Source: Saccharophagus sp. K07 | Lineage (GTDB): Bacteria > Pseudomonadota > Gammaproteobacteria > Pseudomonadales > Cellvibrionaceae | Direction: 5' to 3' | Assembly: GCF_014336955.1 (NCBI RefSeq) | Contig: NZ_QRAI01000006.1 | Location: 1 to 64,000, forward strand | DNA length: 64,000 nt | Shown: piece after piece, positions 1 through 8,775 of the stretch | Position numbering within the stretch: the stretch's first letter is position 1 | Layout: every line of letters starts with the position of its first letter | Position numbers and translations under genes: made by a program | Notes under the pieces: model-generated | What the model was told of the DNA's origin: nothing | The model's input: only the letters and a program-made list of their open reading frames with translations | Databases searched by the model: none

Positions 1-31
1 GGGTGATAGCAAAAGTCATTGTCTTCAACAT
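1..31 (-). CDS. start of an unidentified gene, cut by the left edge
   Basis: Only the first ten codons are visible, reading MLKTMTFAIT. A GGGAG ribosome binding site lies about 8 nt before the ATG. The Fur-type palindrome 30 bp upstream suggests that iron represses the gene. With the ABC ATPase on its other side, a periplasmic iron-binding protein or an iron receptor would fit, but ten residues cannot show this. Confidence 0.5.
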   Translation of the reverse strand, partial: MLKTMTFAIT

Positions 32-59
32 GGCTAATTCTCCCGAACGCCTTTTCTTT

Positions 60-78
60 AATGATAATCGTTATCATT
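60..78. promoter_or_regulatory. Fur box
   Basis: The sequence AATGATAA-TCG-TTATCATT has two perfect 8-bp inverted arms and agrees closely with the 19-bp ferric uptake regulator operator of Proteobacteria. It lies just upstream of the gene leaving the left edge and downstream of the ABC ATPase stop, so the leftward gene is the expected target. Confidence 0.85.
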
Positions 79-174
79 CATTAGAAAAGTATATTGTTCA
101 TATCGAGACAATAGCCTAGGCCTATTTGGTGGGCTGCGATTAATAAGCTCAGCTAGATAGGGATGATAGAGGGC

Positions 175-1266
175 TCAGGAGAGAGCTGTTTCAGCTGGTG
201 CCGAATTGGATTCGCGGGTAAATACGATTAGATGATCTGCTTCCACGCTGATATTGATTGTCTGGCCAATCTCGAAGTTGTGATGACTGGGGAGAGCGGC
301 TTCGATATAGGAGCCAGTGGGAAGCTGTAGGGTATAAAGGGTTGAGGTGCCGACGAACAGCTTGCGATGGATAGTCGCTTGGTAGGGGCTTGCGGGGTTT
401 TCTACCACATCGTCGGGGCGCAGCAGCACTTCAACAGCGGTGTTGGGAACCCACGGATAATCTTTGTGGCTTTGCAGTGTCCCGAGTTCTGTTTCAACCG
501 TTCTGCTGCTGCGTAAAAATCCTGGAAGAAAGACTCCCTGGCCAATAAAGTCCGCTACATAACGGCTTTGGGGCTGGTGGTACAGGTTAAAAGGAACATC
601 CCATTGTTCCAGTTTTCCTTTATGTAAAACTCCGATTTTGTCTGCGAAAGCAAAGGCCTCTTCTTGATCGTGAGTCACGATAATTGCGCCTATGCCACGC
701 TTTTTCAGAATTTCTCTGACTTCCATGGCGAGGCCGCGGCGAAGTTCAGTATCAAGGCTAGATAAAGGCTCATCGAGCAGCAAAAGATCTGGAGATGGCG
801 CCAACGCTCGTGCTAAGGCAACACGCTGTTGTTGGCCGCCCGATAACTCGTGCGGATAGCGATTCGCAAAACCAACGAGCTTCACAAGCTCAAGCAATTC
901 TTCGCAAACAAGCTCTTTGGCTTTTGCGGAAAGCTTATGAAGACCAAAAGTAATATTTTGCGCGACGGTTAGATGAGGAAAAAGCGCATAGTCTTGAAAC
1001 ACCATGCCGATTTTGCGCTTTTCTGGAGCCAGATGGTGCGTGTCGGAACTCAGAAGTTTTCCGCATAGGGTAATAGAGCCTGCGCTGATCGGATGAAAAC
1101 CAGCAATGGATCTTAATACCGTGGTTTTACCGCAACCGCTCGACCCTAATAAGCAACCGATTTCTCCTTGCTCCAGGACAAAACTGAGATTGTCGACAAC
1201 CGGTGGAATATCTTCATTGGTGTCGTATCTGCAGATAATGTTCTGCACCTGGAGAAGGTGAGTCAT
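175..1266 (-). CDS. ABC transporter ATP-binding protein, FbpC/PotA-like
   Basis: This is the cytoplasmic ATPase of an importer, most like the ferric-iron/spermidine/putrescine group. The Walker A is GSSGCGKTT (about residues 41-49), followed by a Q-loop in VFQDYALFPHL, the signature LSGGQQQRVALARAL, Walker B LLLLDEP and the switch His in IIVTHDQEEA. The roughly 120 residues after the ATPase core match the TOBE-type regulatory domain typical of the group. It starts 3 bp after the argF stop, so it is translated from the argD-argF transcript. No permease or binding-protein gene is visible, unless the gene leaving the left edge is one. An ABC ATPase beside argF is also known in Pseudomonas. The substrate is unproven, although the nearby Fur box hints at iron. 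Confidence 0.85.
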   Translation of the reverse strand: MTHLLQVQNIICRYDTNEDIPPVVDNLSFVLEQGEIGCLLGSSGCGKTTVLRSIAGFHPISAGSITLCGKLLSSDTHHLAPEKRKIGMVFQDYALFPHLTVAQNITFGLHKLSAKAKELVCEELLELVKLVGFANRYPHELSGGQQQRVALARALAPSPDLLLLDEPLSSLDTELRRGLAMEVREILKKRGIGAIIVTHDQEEAFAFADKIGVLHKGKLEQWDVPFNLYHQPQSRYVADFIGQGVFLPGFLRSSRTVETELGTLQSHKDYPWVPNTAVEVLLRPDDVVENPASPYQATIHRKLFVGTSTLYTLQLPTGSYIEAALPSHHNFEIGQTINISVEADHLIVFTRESNSAPAETALS

Positions 1267-1269
1267 GAA

Positions 1270-2187
1270 TTAACGAGCTGCCTCTTCCGCTAGGAAAAGC
1301 ATCAGTGCTTTTTGCGCGTGTAAACGATTTTCTGCCTCATCCCAAACGATGGAATATTTTTCATCTTCCAACAATTCAGCGCTGACTTCTTCGCCTCTGT
1401 GAGCAGGCAGACAGTGCATAAATACTGCGTCGGATTTTGCCAGGCTCATCAACTCGTGATTAACCTGGTATTGGGCAAATTTTTCTGCGCGAGCTTTTTG
1501 CTCTTCTTCTTGGCCCATGCTTGCCCATACATCTGTAACCAACCAGTCCGCGTCGCGCGCAGCGTCGCGCGGGTCGCGAACGATAGTAACTCGCTGGCGA
1601 TTTTGTTCTACCAATTTCGCGTCGGGTTCATAGCCCTCAGGGCAGGCAATAACCAGTTGGAAATCAAATTGTGCTGCAGCGTTAATGTAGGACTGACACA
1701 TGTTGTTGCCATCGCCAATCCACGCCACGGTTTTGCCTTTTGGACTGCCGCGATGTTCTACATAGGTTTGAACGTCAGCGAGTAACTGACATGGGTGAAA
1801 ACTATCGGTCAGCGCATTAATGACAGGAACGGAAGAATAGCGAGCAAAGCGTTCGATTTTTTCATGTTCGAACGTGCGGATCATGATCATATCGACCATG
1901 CGCGACAGAACTCTCGCAGAATCTTCGATAGGTTCGCCACGACCCAACTGGGTATCTTTCGGAGACAGAAAAAGCGCAGCTCCTCCGAGTTGCGTCATGC
2001 CAGCTTCAAAAGAAACTCGAGTGCGGGTTGATGATTTTTCGAAAATCATCCCCAGCACTTTATTTTTCAGCGGTTCGATAACTTCACCAGCGCGCCAGGA
2101 CTTTTTTAGGGCTATGGCTCTTTCAATAATGCTATTGAGTTCTGCGCTTGAAAGGTCCCGCAGGGTCAAAAAATGTCTTAGTGCCAT
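1270..2187 (-). CDS. argF: ornithine carbamoyltransferase
   Basis: ArgF makes citrulline from ornithine and carbamoyl phosphate in cytoplasmic arginine synthesis. The carbamoyl-phosphate loop SSTRTR is at about residues 52-57, followed by HPCQ in the hinge region and the C-terminal HCLPAHRG signature that contributes the ornithine-side cysteine. The 305-residue length is normal for anabolic bacterial OTCases. It follows argD by 10 bp and precedes the ABC ATPase by 3 bp, so the three genes look like one operon. The WGDGNN-like [11 protein letters not shown] segment fits ornithine rather than aspartate transcarbamylase. Nothing looks broken. Confidence 0.96.
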   Translation of the reverse strand: MALRHFLTLRDLSSAELNSIIERAIALKKSWRAGEVIEPLKNKVLGMIFEKSSTRTRVSFEAGMTQLGGAALFLSPKDTQLGRGEPIEDSARVLSRMVDMIMIRTFEHEKIERFARYSSVPVINALTDSFHPCQLLADVQTYVEHRGSPKGKTVAWIGDGNNMCQSYINAAAQFDFQLVIACPEGYEPDAKLVEQNRQRVTIVRDPRDAARDADWLVTDVWASMGQEEEQKARAEKFAQYQVNHELMSLAKSDAVFMHCLPAHRGEEVSAELLEDEKYSIVWDEAENRLHAQKALMLFLAEEAAR

Positions 2188-2197
2188 AACTACTCCT

Positions 2198-3352
2198 CTA
2201 GCGGTTTTTGATCAGTTCTACCACTTTCTGCACAATCTCGTCGGCTTGGTCGTCACTGATGATGAGTGGTGGAAGCAAGCGAATCGTATTGCCCGCAGTT
2301 ACATTAATCAAAATGCCTAGCTGTTTGGCTTTTTCCACCAACTCTGGGCAATCTTGATTGAGCTGAATGCCGATCATCAAACCCATTCCGCGCACGGTGA
2401 CAACGCTGGGATTGCCTGCCAATGCTTCGGTGAAGTTTTTCAGCATGCGTTCGCCTAACTGCGCAGCGCGAGCAGTCAAATTTTCATTTTGGATCGTGTT
2501 AATGACTGATAAGGCTGCGGCGCAAGCTAGTGGATTGCCACCAAAGGTGGAACCGTGATTGCCCGGCTGGAACAAGGTCGAAGCGACGCCGCGCGCGAGG
2601 CACGCACCAATTGGAACACCGTTACCAAGTCCTTTAGCTGTGGTCACTATGTCTGGAAGAATGCCGGAATGTTGATAGGCGAAGTATTTTCCTGTGCGTC
2701 CATTGCCGGTTTGAATTTCGTCGAGAATTAATAACCAGCCGCGCTCATCACACAATTTGCGTAATTCTGGAAGATAAGTAGAAGAGGGAACTCGCACGCC
2801 GCCTTCGCCTTGTACCGGCTCCACCATAACGGCAACTGTGTTTGGTGTTGCTGCAGCTTTTATGGCTTCAATATCGTCGTAGGGAACGTGTACAAATCCG
2901 GAGACCAGCGGCGCAAAACCGACTTTGACTTTTTTATTGCCGGTCGCAGTCAAGGTTGCCATGGTGCGGCCATGAAAACTGTTTTCAGTGACTATGACTT
3001 CTGGCATCTCTATGCCTTTTTCGTGGCCGAACTTGCGCGCAAGTTTGATGGCTGCTTCGTTGGCTTCCGCGCCGGAATTGGAGAAAAAGACGTTATCCAT
3101 GCCGGATACTTCAACCAGCGCTTTGCCGGCTGCGATTTGCGGCTCGATGTTGTATAGATTGGAAACGTGCAGCAGTTTGCTGGCTTGCTCTGTAATAGCC
3201 TTGGTGACAGCAGGGTGGGCGTGCCCCAAACCGCAAACGGCGATTCCCGCTAAAGCATCCAGATAGCGTTTGCCTTCAGAATCCCACACATAGGGACCCT
3301 CCCCTTTGACGAGAGTGGTGGTTCTGTTGCCATAGGTGTTCATTAGAGTCAT
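2198..3352 (-). CDS. argD: acetylornithine aminotransferase
   Basis: ArgD is a PLP-dependent class III aminotransferase that converts N-acetylglutamate semialdehyde to N-acetylornithine; it may also serve lysine synthesis as a succinyldiaminopimelate transaminase. Visible are [16 protein letters not shown] for phosphate binding, the F-H-G-R of NSFHGRTMA, the [14 protein letters not shown] block with the PLP-contacting Asp, and the Schiff-base lysine in [12 protein letters not shown] chose the ATG giving [10 protein letters not shown], because the codon two positions upstream is TTG and related proteins begin near this point. It is the first gene of the argD-argF-ABC operon. Confidence 0.95.
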   Translation of the reverse strand: MTLMNTYGNRTTTLVKGEGPYVWDSEGKRYLDALAGIAVCGLGHAHPAVTKAITEQASKLLHVSNLYNIEPQIAAGKALVEVSGMDNVFFSNSGAEANEAAIKLARKFGHEKGIEMPEVIVTENSFHGRTMATLTATGNKKVKVGFAPLVSGFVHVPYDDIEAIKAAATPNTVAVMVEPVQGEGGVRVPSSTYLPELRKLCDERGWLLILDEIQTGNGRTGKYFAYQHSGILPDIVTTAKGLGNGVPIGACLARGVASTLFQPGNHGSTFGGNPLACAAALSVINTIQNENLTARAAQLGERMLKNFTEALAGNPSVVTVRGMGLMIGIQLNQDCPELVEKAKQLGILINVTAGNTIRLLPPLIISDDQADEIVQKVVELIKNR

Positions 3353-3388
3353 ATCCAAGTCCAGCAGCTACTGAAAAGACAGAGGCCC

Positions 3389-3417
3389 AAAATAAAACAG
3401 GCAGCTTTTGCTGCCTG
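3389..3417 (-). terminator. Rho-independent terminator of the proS operon
   Basis: The inverted repeat CAGGCAG-N6-CTGCCTG is followed on the minus strand by TTTTATTTT. It lies after the lytic transglycosylase and before argD, so it ends the proS-transglycosylase transcript and insulates argD. Confidence 0.75.
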
Positions 3418-3480
3418 AATGAGCGGACATTTTATAAGCAAAAGACCGCCTTGTAAAACTGCAATAAAACCGCAGAAAAC

Positions 3481-4062
3481 TTAACGTTTCCAGTGCTTTT
3501 CCCAGGCAGTTAAGACCTTTTCCGGATACCAGTACTTGCCATAACTGCCGTTGTAACGGGCGAGACCTTCGGCCCAGCGGCCTTTTTCTTTGTCGATATA
3601 GTATTTGAGGATCGTACAGCCGTAACGAAGGTTGGTTTCAAGGTCGATGAGATTGTCTTGCTCTCGGCCGATCTCCTTTTTCCAAAATGGCATCACCTGC
3701 ATCATGCCTTGAGCTCCGACGCGGGATACTGCATAAGGATCAAAGGCGCTTTCGATTTGGATAACCGCCAGAACCAGATCTGCGGGCAGGCCGACGCGGG
3801 TGGCTTCTCTATGAACCAGACGGAGAATGCGGAAGCGTTCATCAGGATCCTTGATGAACCTTTGTAATGAGGCTGATTTGGACAGCAGCCAGACTTCCGC
3901 ATCAAAGCGATCCTGAAAACTTTCGGCCTGCTCAATCGAGTTTTTGAGCGCCAAGCGCATGACGTCGTCCACCTCATACTGAGGCGCCATAGCGCTGACC
4001 GGTTTCGTCAGCGTTGTGCTGAGAAACAGGGCCAGTATCAAACCAGAAACTTTCGATCTCAC
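3481..4062 (-). CDS. lytic murein transglycosylase, SLT domain
   Basis: This is a Slt-type transglycosylase that cleaves the glycan strands of peptidoglycan in the periplasm. I chose the GTG 13 nt after the proS stop. It gives a 193-residue protein beginning MRSKVSGLILALF, a good signal peptide ending near PVSA; longer in-frame versions would overlap proS and lack a clean signal. The catalytic Glu is in VIQIESAFDPYAVS, followed by GAQGMMQVMP and, further on, LRYGCTILKYY, the usual order of SLT motifs, and near the end RYNGS. It shares a transcript with proS and ends before a good terminator. Confidence 0.9.
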   Translation of the reverse strand: MRSKVSGLILALFLSTTLTKPVSAMAPQYEVDDVMRLALKNSIEQAESFQDRFDAEVWLLSKSASLQRFIKDPDERFRILRLVHREATRVGLPADLVLAVIQIESAFDPYAVSRVGAQGMMQVMPFWKKEIGREQDNLIDLETNLRYGCTILKYYIDKEKGRWAEGLARYNGSYGKYWYPEKVLTAWEKHWKR

Positions 4063-4075
4063 GAAACTCTTTAAC

Positions 4076-5809
4076 TCACGCCTTACGAGCGATCTTCTCA
4101 GCCAAGAAGTTATCCAGCTCTGCCAGAGGGACATTGGTGCTTTCGCTATCCCTTCGGCCTTTGTACTCAACAGTACCGCCTTCTATGCCGCGGTCGCCGA
4201 CAACCAAACGATGTGGAATACCGATCAGCTCCACATCCGCCAACATAACCCCAAGACGCGCCTTGGGTTCATCCAGGAATAGCACATCGTAGCCACTCTG
4301 GCTGAGATGTCGGTATAACTCTTCGCATTTTTGTGCAACGGCTTCCGATTTGTGCATGTTGATCGGCACTAGAGCGATCTGGAAGGGGGCAATGGCTTCC
4401 GGCCAGATAATGCCCTGCTCATCGTGGTTTTGCTCGATAGCTGCCGCCACCACGCGGGAGACGCCGATACCGTAGCAGCCCATGATCATGGTTTGCTCAC
4501 GACCTGTGTCGTCCAATACCTTCGCCTTCATGGCGCTGGAGTACTTATCGCCCAACTGAAAGATGTGACCCACTTCAATACCGCGTTTGATTTCCACAAC
4601 GCCTTTGCCGTCTGGGCTTGGATCGCCGCGCTCAATATTGCGGATGTCGACCACCTCAGTGTACTGAGCGTCGCGCTGCCAGTTGACATTTACGCTATGG
4701 AAGCCCGTTTCGTTGGCGCCGCACACAAAGTTCACCGCCACCGCCGCTGAGCGATCGACATAAACCGGAATTTGCAAGCCGATGGGGCCCAAGGAACCTG
4801 GCTCTACGCCGAGTTCTTTTTCAATGCGGCTGTCGGGTGCGAATGTCAGCGGGTTGGCAACGCCGGGCAGTTTGCCGGCTTTTACTTTGTTCAAGGTGTG
4901 ATCGCCGCGAATCACTAAAGCGATCAGCGGCTGATGGCCTTTTTCGTCTGGAGTGCCCAGGACGATCAGTGTTTTCAAAATGCTGGTCGCAGGAACTTGC
5001 AAAAAGCTGGCGACTTCTTCAATGGTTTTTTGTCCGGGAGTCGCAACTTTCTGCAGTTCTTTGGGGGATTCATTGCTGACTTGCGTAGGTGCAAGTGCTT
5101 CGGCCATTTCAATATTGGCGGCGTAATCACTGGCAGTGCTAAAGACGATATCGTCTTCGCCGCTGTCGGCGAGCACGTGGAATTCATGTGAGCCGGTTCC
5201 ACCGATGGAGCCGGTATCCGCCAAGACGGCGCGGAAATCCAAGCCTATGCGGTTAAAAATGTTGCAGTAGGTTTGATGCATAACGGCGTAGGTTTCCAGC
5301 AGTGACTCGCGCGTCAGATGGAACGAATAGGCATCTTTCATGATGAATTCGCGGGCGCGCATGACGCCGAAACGCGGCCTGACTTCATCGCGGAATTTGG
5401 TTTGAATCTGATAGAAATTGGCTGGCAGCTGCTTGTAGCTGGAGATTTCGTTACGAATCAGGTCGGTGATAACTTCTTCGTGCGTAGGGCCAAGGCAGTA
5501 TGGCGTATCATGTCGGTCATTAAAACGAGTAAGTTCGGGGCCGAACTGGTCCCAGCGACCGGATTCCACCCACAGTTCTGCAGGTTGAACAACCGGCATT
5601 AACACTTCTAATGCGCCGGATTTGTTCATTTCTTCCCGGACGATTTGTTCTACTTTGCGCAGTACTCGCAGGCCGAGAGGGAGCCAGGAATAAAGGCCGG
5701 ATGCGGATTTGCGGATCATTCCCGCCCGCAACATCAGTTGGTGGCTGACAACAACCGCGTCGGCTGGCGTTTCTTTCTGAGTGGCGAGGAGAAATTGAGT
5801 AGCGCGCAT
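4076..5809 (-). CDS. proS: prolyl-tRNA synthetase
   Basis: ProS charges tRNA-Pro in the cytoplasm. At 577 residues it is the bacterial type with the editing (INS) insertion between motifs 2 and 3. The N-terminus [18 protein letters not shown] is typical. The class II core is visible as [12 protein letters not shown], then [26 protein letters not shown], and the C-terminal anticodon-binding domain includes [13 protein letters not shown]. The YbaK-like editing region lies at about residues 240-400 and contains LKTLIVLG and [13 protein letters not shown]. It is followed by the transglycosylase and has a separate upstream promoter region shared with the divergent HIT gene. Confidence 0.96.
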   Translation of the reverse strand: MRATQFLLATQKETPADAVVVSHQLMLRAGMIRKSASGLYSWLPLGLRVLRKVEQIVREEMNKSGALEVLMPVVQPAELWVESGRWDQFGPELTRFNDRHDTPYCLGPTHEEVITDLIRNEISSYKQLPANFYQIQTKFRDEVRPRFGVMRAREFIMKDAYSFHLTRESLLETYAVMHQTYCNIFNRIGLDFRAVLADTGSIGGTGSHEFHVLADSGEDDIVFSTASDYAANIEMAEALAPTQVSNESPKELQKVATPGQKTIEEVASFLQVPATSILKTLIVLGTPDEKGHQPLIALVIRGDHTLNKVKAGKLPGVANPLTFAPDSRIEKELGVEPGSLGPIGLQIPVYVDRSAAVAVNFVCGANETGFHSVNVNWQRDAQYTEVVDIRNIERGDPSPDGKGVVEIKRGIEVGHIFQLGDKYSSAMKAKVLDDTGREQTMIMGCYGIGVSRVVAAAIEQNHDEQGIIWPEAIAPFQIALVPINMHKSEAVAQKCEELYRHLSQSGYDVLFLDEPKARLGVMLADVELIGIPHRLVVGDRGIEGGTVEYKGRRDSESTNVPLAELDNFLAEKIARKA

Positions 5810-5920
5810 AGTGGTCTCTGTCTTGAAGTTCGGGAAAAATGACGAGGCGCTATTCTAGTAGCAACCGGTTTGGCTGTCTTTAGCACTGATTTGTCTTTTA
5901 TCCAGCAAAGGGGGTACGAC

Positions 5921-6352
5921 ATGTTCGAATTGCATCCGCAATTAAAGCAAGACACGTTTCTCGTCGGCTATCTGGACCTGAGTGTTGTTTTATTACATAA
6001 GGACAGCCAGTTTCCTTGGGTCATTCTGGTTCCGCAGCGAGACGAGGTCACAGAGATTCATCATTTGGAGCTGGCAGACAGGCAACAATTGATGGTTGAG
6101 TCTTGCCGCGTTGCGGAGGTGATGGTGGATCTGTTTTCGCCTCACAAAATGAATATTGCGGCGATAGGCAATCTGGTTCCGCAATTACATTTGCATCACG
6201 TGGCTCGTTTTACGAGTGATGCGACTTGGCCTCAGCCTGTTTGGGGGAGGGTTGCGCCAGTGCCCTATACAGAAGAAGTATTAAAGGAACGATTGAAGCG
6301 CTTGCGTCACGCGCTGGCGGGAGAGGGGTTTAGAGCAGATTTGTCTGAATAA
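5921..6352 (+). CDS. HIT-family (histidine triad) protein
   Basis: This small cytoplasmic protein belongs to the histidine-triad superfamily of nucleotide hydrolases and transferases. I chose the ATG beginning MFELHPQLKQD because AAAGGGGG lies just upstream; a longer in-frame version has no such site. The active-site strand reads QLHLHHVARF near residue 95, so the third position of the triad is not the canonical His, as in the subfamily whose motif is QLHVHVIAR. It is followed by ATWPQPVWG, also typical. The length is 143 residues. It is transcribed away from proS and ends at a shared hairpin. The substrate is unknown. Confidence 0.88.
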   Translation: MFELHPQLKQDTFLVGYLDLSVVLLHKDSQFPWVILVPQRDEVTEIHHLELADRQQLMVESCRVAEVMVDLFSPHKMNIAAIGNLVPQLHLHHVARFTSDATWPQPVWGRVAPVPYTEEVLKERLKRLRHALAGEGFRADLSE

Positions 6353-6362
6353 GAGGCAAGAA

Positions 6363-6393
6363 CGACAAAGCCGGATTAAATCCGGCTTTGTCG
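6363..6393. terminator. bidirectional hairpin terminator
   Basis: Two perfect 14-bp arms (CGACAAAGCCGGAT and its complement) flank a 3-nt loop between the convergent HIT and HU-like genes. There is no long T-run on either side, so termination may be partial. Confidence 0.6.
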
Positions 6394-6416
6394 TCGAGAA
6401 AAGTTTGATGTAAGAC

Positions 6417-6842
6417 TTACGCCACCATCTCTTTCAGTTTTTTCAGCGGACGAACTTTTACCTGAATGCTCGCTGGCTTAGCTGCGAAAGTGGTCTCTTC
6501 TCCAGTGAATGGATTGATACCTTTGCGAGCTTTACGAGCTGGTTTTTTCACAGTGACAACTTTCAGCAGGCCAGGCAGAACGAATTCACCAGGACCTTTT
6601 TTGCTGATGTGAGCTTCGATCAGGTTGTTCAACTCATCCAATACCGCAGTAACTTGCTTGCGGCTCAGTTCGGTTTGAGAGGAGATGTGGTTGAGGATGT
6701 CGGATTTGGAAAAACGCTCTTTAACGGACAGGCTAGATTTCTTAGCTGCTTTTGGAGCTTCCGCTTTTTTGGCGGGCGCTTTTGCAGAAGATTTTTTAGC
6801 GGTGGCTTTAGGGAAGCTCTGATTAAGTTCAAATTTTTTCAC
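6417..6842 (-). CDS. HU/IHF-family DNA-binding protein with Lys/Ala-rich N-terminal arm
   Basis: This is a nucleoid-associated protein. The C-terminal 90 residues form an HU-type fold: KSDILNHISSQTELSRKQVTAVLDEL (two helices), then EFVLPGLLKVVTVKKPARKARKGINPFTGEE, which contains the GxxNPxTGE-like arm loop, and IQVKVRPLKKLKE. The first 45 residues are rich in Lys, Ala and Pro (AKKSSAKAPAKKAEAPKAAKK), like a histone H1-type tail and unlike plain 90-residue HU. The gene converges on the HIT gene. An IS5-type element ends about 110 bp upstream and might affect its promoter. Confidence 0.9.
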   Translation of the reverse strand: MKKFELNQSFPKATAKKSSAKAPAKKAEAPKAAKKSSLSVKERFSKSDILNHISSQTELSRKQVTAVLDELNNLIEAHISKKGPGEFVLPGLLKVVTVKKPARKARKGINPFTGEETTFAAKPASIQVKVRPLKKLKEMVA

Positions 6843-6918
6843 TCATATTTTTTGAATAATTCTCAATTTCATTCATGGCGGAAAAGGCATGATTTTTCCC
6901 GTTTTTCCTACTTGTTTT

Positions 6919-6951
6919 GCCTTAAATCTGGCCAATTGCCAGATTTAAGGC
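6919..6951. repeat. perfect 14-bp inverted repeat beside the IS5-type element
   Basis: GCCTTAAATCTGGC, a 5-nt spacer and its exact complement lie between the HU-like gene and the transposase stop. It is not followed by a T-run on either strand, so it is a poor intrinsic terminator. It may be part of the element's end or a protein-binding site for the HU-like promoter. Confidence 0.6.
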
Positions 6952-7972
6952 GCACTGACCCTAGGTCAGCAAGAATTTCTTGCAGGTAAGCAGGTTTGCA
7001 AAACCCGCTAAAACATAAAGCCGGTTGGTATTTTTGGCGAGTCCCCGGTAACGCACTTTGGCATAGCCAAACTGCTGTTTGATCTTTAAAAATACGTGCT
7101 CTACTTTCGCTCGCACTTGGGCCTTGGCTTTTTCTGCCCGTGCGGCAATTCCTCTTAATGTTTTGCGAACACCGGGACGCTGACTAATTAGCCAATCCAC
7201 TTCCACATCTTTTAGCTCGGGTCTTTTTTCTGCGCCGCGATATCCCGCGTCGCCCCAAACGGTACCCTCTTCGCCGTGCAGCAGTTCCGACAATTGCGTT
7301 ATATCGTGCTCATTGGCAGACGTGGTAGTTAGCGTATGAACAACACCCAAAGTATCATCCACGCCAACATGCATTTTCATCCCAAAATGCCATTCGTTGC
7401 CTTTCTTGGTTTGATGCATTTCGGGATCACGCTCACCATTTTCATTTTTGGTCGAGGTGGGCGCTTCGATAATAGTGGCATCAACAATACTACCTTCTTT
7501 CAGTATTAATCCCTGTTTGTCGAGATGGCGGTTCACTTCTTTAAAAAGGGCTTCGCCTAAATTGTAGCGCTCTAACAAATGGCGGAATTTCAAAATAGTG
7601 GTTTCGTCCGGTATGGAACCGCTCAAGCTCAAGCCTGCGAATCTGCGCATGGATTCGATCTCGTACAGTGAATCCTCCATAGCTGGGTCGCTGAGATTGT
7701 AAAACAGCTGCATGCAGTGAACTCGCAGCATGACATTTAACGGGTAGGGATGGCGCCCTTGGCCATTTTTGGGGTAATGCCGCTGGATCTTGCGCTCCAA
7801 TTGCTTCCAGGGAATCAGCGTATCCATTTGTTCGAGAAACTTTTCCCGCCGGGTTTTGCGCTTCTTTGCGTTATATTCGGCTTCGGCAAAAGTGAGCTGA
7901 TTCATAATCGATTACCCTAAGAGTTGAGCTGTGCTAATTATGCCAAATTTTTGGACTTAACCAGAGGCTCCT
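6938..7972 (-). mobile_element. IS5-family insertion sequence, ends approximate
   Basis: The element is defined by its DDE transposase. The end beyond the transposase start reads inward as GAGCCTCTGGTTAAGTCC. On the other side, GCCAGATTTAAGGC is the best partner but matches only partly. I could not fix the terminal repeats or a target duplication, so both ends are estimates. Confidence 0.55.
6961..7905 (-). CDS. IS5-family transposase
   Basis: The 314-residue protein has the IS5 layout: an N-terminal DUF772-type region (WKQLERKIQRHYPKNGQGRHP, then LRVHCMQLFYNLSDPAMEDSLYE, then FAGLSL), followed by the DDE core. The first Asp is in GSIVDATIIEAPTS, the second in WGDAGYRGAEKR, and the Glu is in AKVEHVFLKIKQQFGYAKVRYRG, the usual Y-R-E-type third block. 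The frame is intact from ATG to stop, so the element may be active. It interrupts no recognisable gene and sits between the HU-like gene and the fmdB-aspS operon. Confidence 0.93.
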   Translation of the reverse strand: MNQLTFAEAEYNAKKRKTRREKFLEQMDTLIPWKQLERKIQRHYPKNGQGRHPYPLNVMLRVHCMQLFYNLSDPAMEDSLYEIESMRRFAGLSLSGSIPDETTILKFRHLLERYNLGEALFKEVNRHLDKQGLILKEGSIVDATIIEAPTSTKNENGERDPEMHQTKKGNEWHFGMKMHVGVDDTLGVVHTLTTTSANEHDITQLSELLHGEEGTVWGDAGYRGAEKRPELKDVEVDWLISQRPGVRKTLRGIAARAEKAKAQVRAKVEHVFLKIKQQFGYAKVRYRGLAKNTNRLYVLAGFANLLTCKKFLLT

Positions 7973-8287
7973 TAGATGCGGCCATTGAATAAACCTCGTG
8001 GTTATGGTTGTAGTCAATTATGTTGAAGTTGTTGCCGATTCAGCATTCGGTTATCGCAGAAACGCCCTTTTCGTTAGGCACTGGTCGTTTTGGGTACTGC
8101 TCAACCAGGGGTTTTATAACCACCTAACGCGTGCGACTCATAATATATAGTGTATTCACCCTCCAGCGGCAATATTCGATATAAAAAAACCCGTATTTTT
8201 TAGCTCTTTTGTGCTTAGAGATTCCCGGCAGGGGGTATTTCCCCTTATGCGAACCCCTCGGGGTGTTTTTCGTACAGGGGCGTCATG
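7973..8287. other. intergenic region between the IS5 element and the fmdB promoter
   Basis: I see no convincing gene here. It holds AT-rich stretches, a C-rich/G-rich palindrome ACCCCTCGGGGT followed by TTTTT near 8251-8270 that could be a weak plus-strand terminator, and then the promoter-like sequence of the next operon. Confidence 0.4.
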
Positions 8288-8415
8288 TATAATGCAGCGC
8301 TTTTTTGGCGGACACCGATGGTTTGGCGCTTGCCGTTGAATTCCAGCAATTTGTTCCCATCTAGCAGTTCCGGACGAGCCTGTGGCGCAGGCTCTCGGTG
8401 AGCCCCGCTGGGGCT
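8288..8415 (+). promoter_or_regulatory. fmdB-aspS promoter and structured leader
   Basis: A consensus TATAAT is at 8288-8293, about 150 nt before the fmdB-like start. The leader then holds two strong hairpins in a row: GAGCCTG-N5-CAGGCTC (8376-8394) and AGCCCC-GCT-GGGGCT (8401-8415). The second is followed by ATTTGATTTTGG and by the ribosome binding site GGTGGAG. The layout could allow attenuation or translational control of the operon. No known riboswitch motif or tRNA-like T-box is visible. Confidence 0.45.
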
Positions 8416-8440
8416 ATTTGATTTTGGTGGAGACTGTTGC

Positions 8441-8752
8441 ATGCCAATCTACGAATACCATTGCCAATCCTGTCAGCACGAATTCGAAATCCTTCAGAAG
8501 ATCAGCGATGCTCCTCTGACGGATTGTCCCGAGTGCCACGAGCCGAGTCTTAAAAAGAAAATTTCCGCCGCTGGTTTCCGGCTTTCCGGTAGTGGCTGGT
8601 ATGAGACTGATTTTAAAAAGTCTGGTCATAAGAAGAATCTGGCCGGCGATGGCGGAACCAGCGATAGCGGTAGCAAGGGCGAAGCGAAAGCGGACAGCAC
8701 AAAAACAGGCGGAAAAAGCGCAGGCAGTAAGTCGGCGACTTCTTCCGATTAA
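8441..8752 (+). CDS. FmdB-like zinc-ribbon protein
   Basis: This small protein starts [16 protein letters not shown], the hallmark of the FmdB/CxxC zinc-ribbon family. It has two Cys pairs (CQSC near residue 9 and CPEC near residue 29), a short linker with [18 protein letters not shown], and a disordered Lys/Ser/Gly/Thr-rich tail of about 40 residues. Members are often encoded directly before aspS, as here, where the gap is 23 bp. The family function is unsettled; it has been called a putative regulatory protein. GGTGGAG serves as ribosome binding site. Confidence 0.92.
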   Translation: MPIYEYHCQSCQHEFEILQKISDAPLTDCPECHEPSLKKKISAAGFRLSGSGWYETDFKKSGHKKNLAGDGGTSDSGSKGEAKADSTKTGGKSAGSKSATSSD

Positions 8753-8775
8753 ATGACTACAAACGGGTAAAAACT

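Noticed and set aside
8245..8442. A 65-codon minus-strand frame in the fmdB leader
   Set aside because: It overlaps the promoter and hairpins of the plus-strand operon and has no ribosome binding site.
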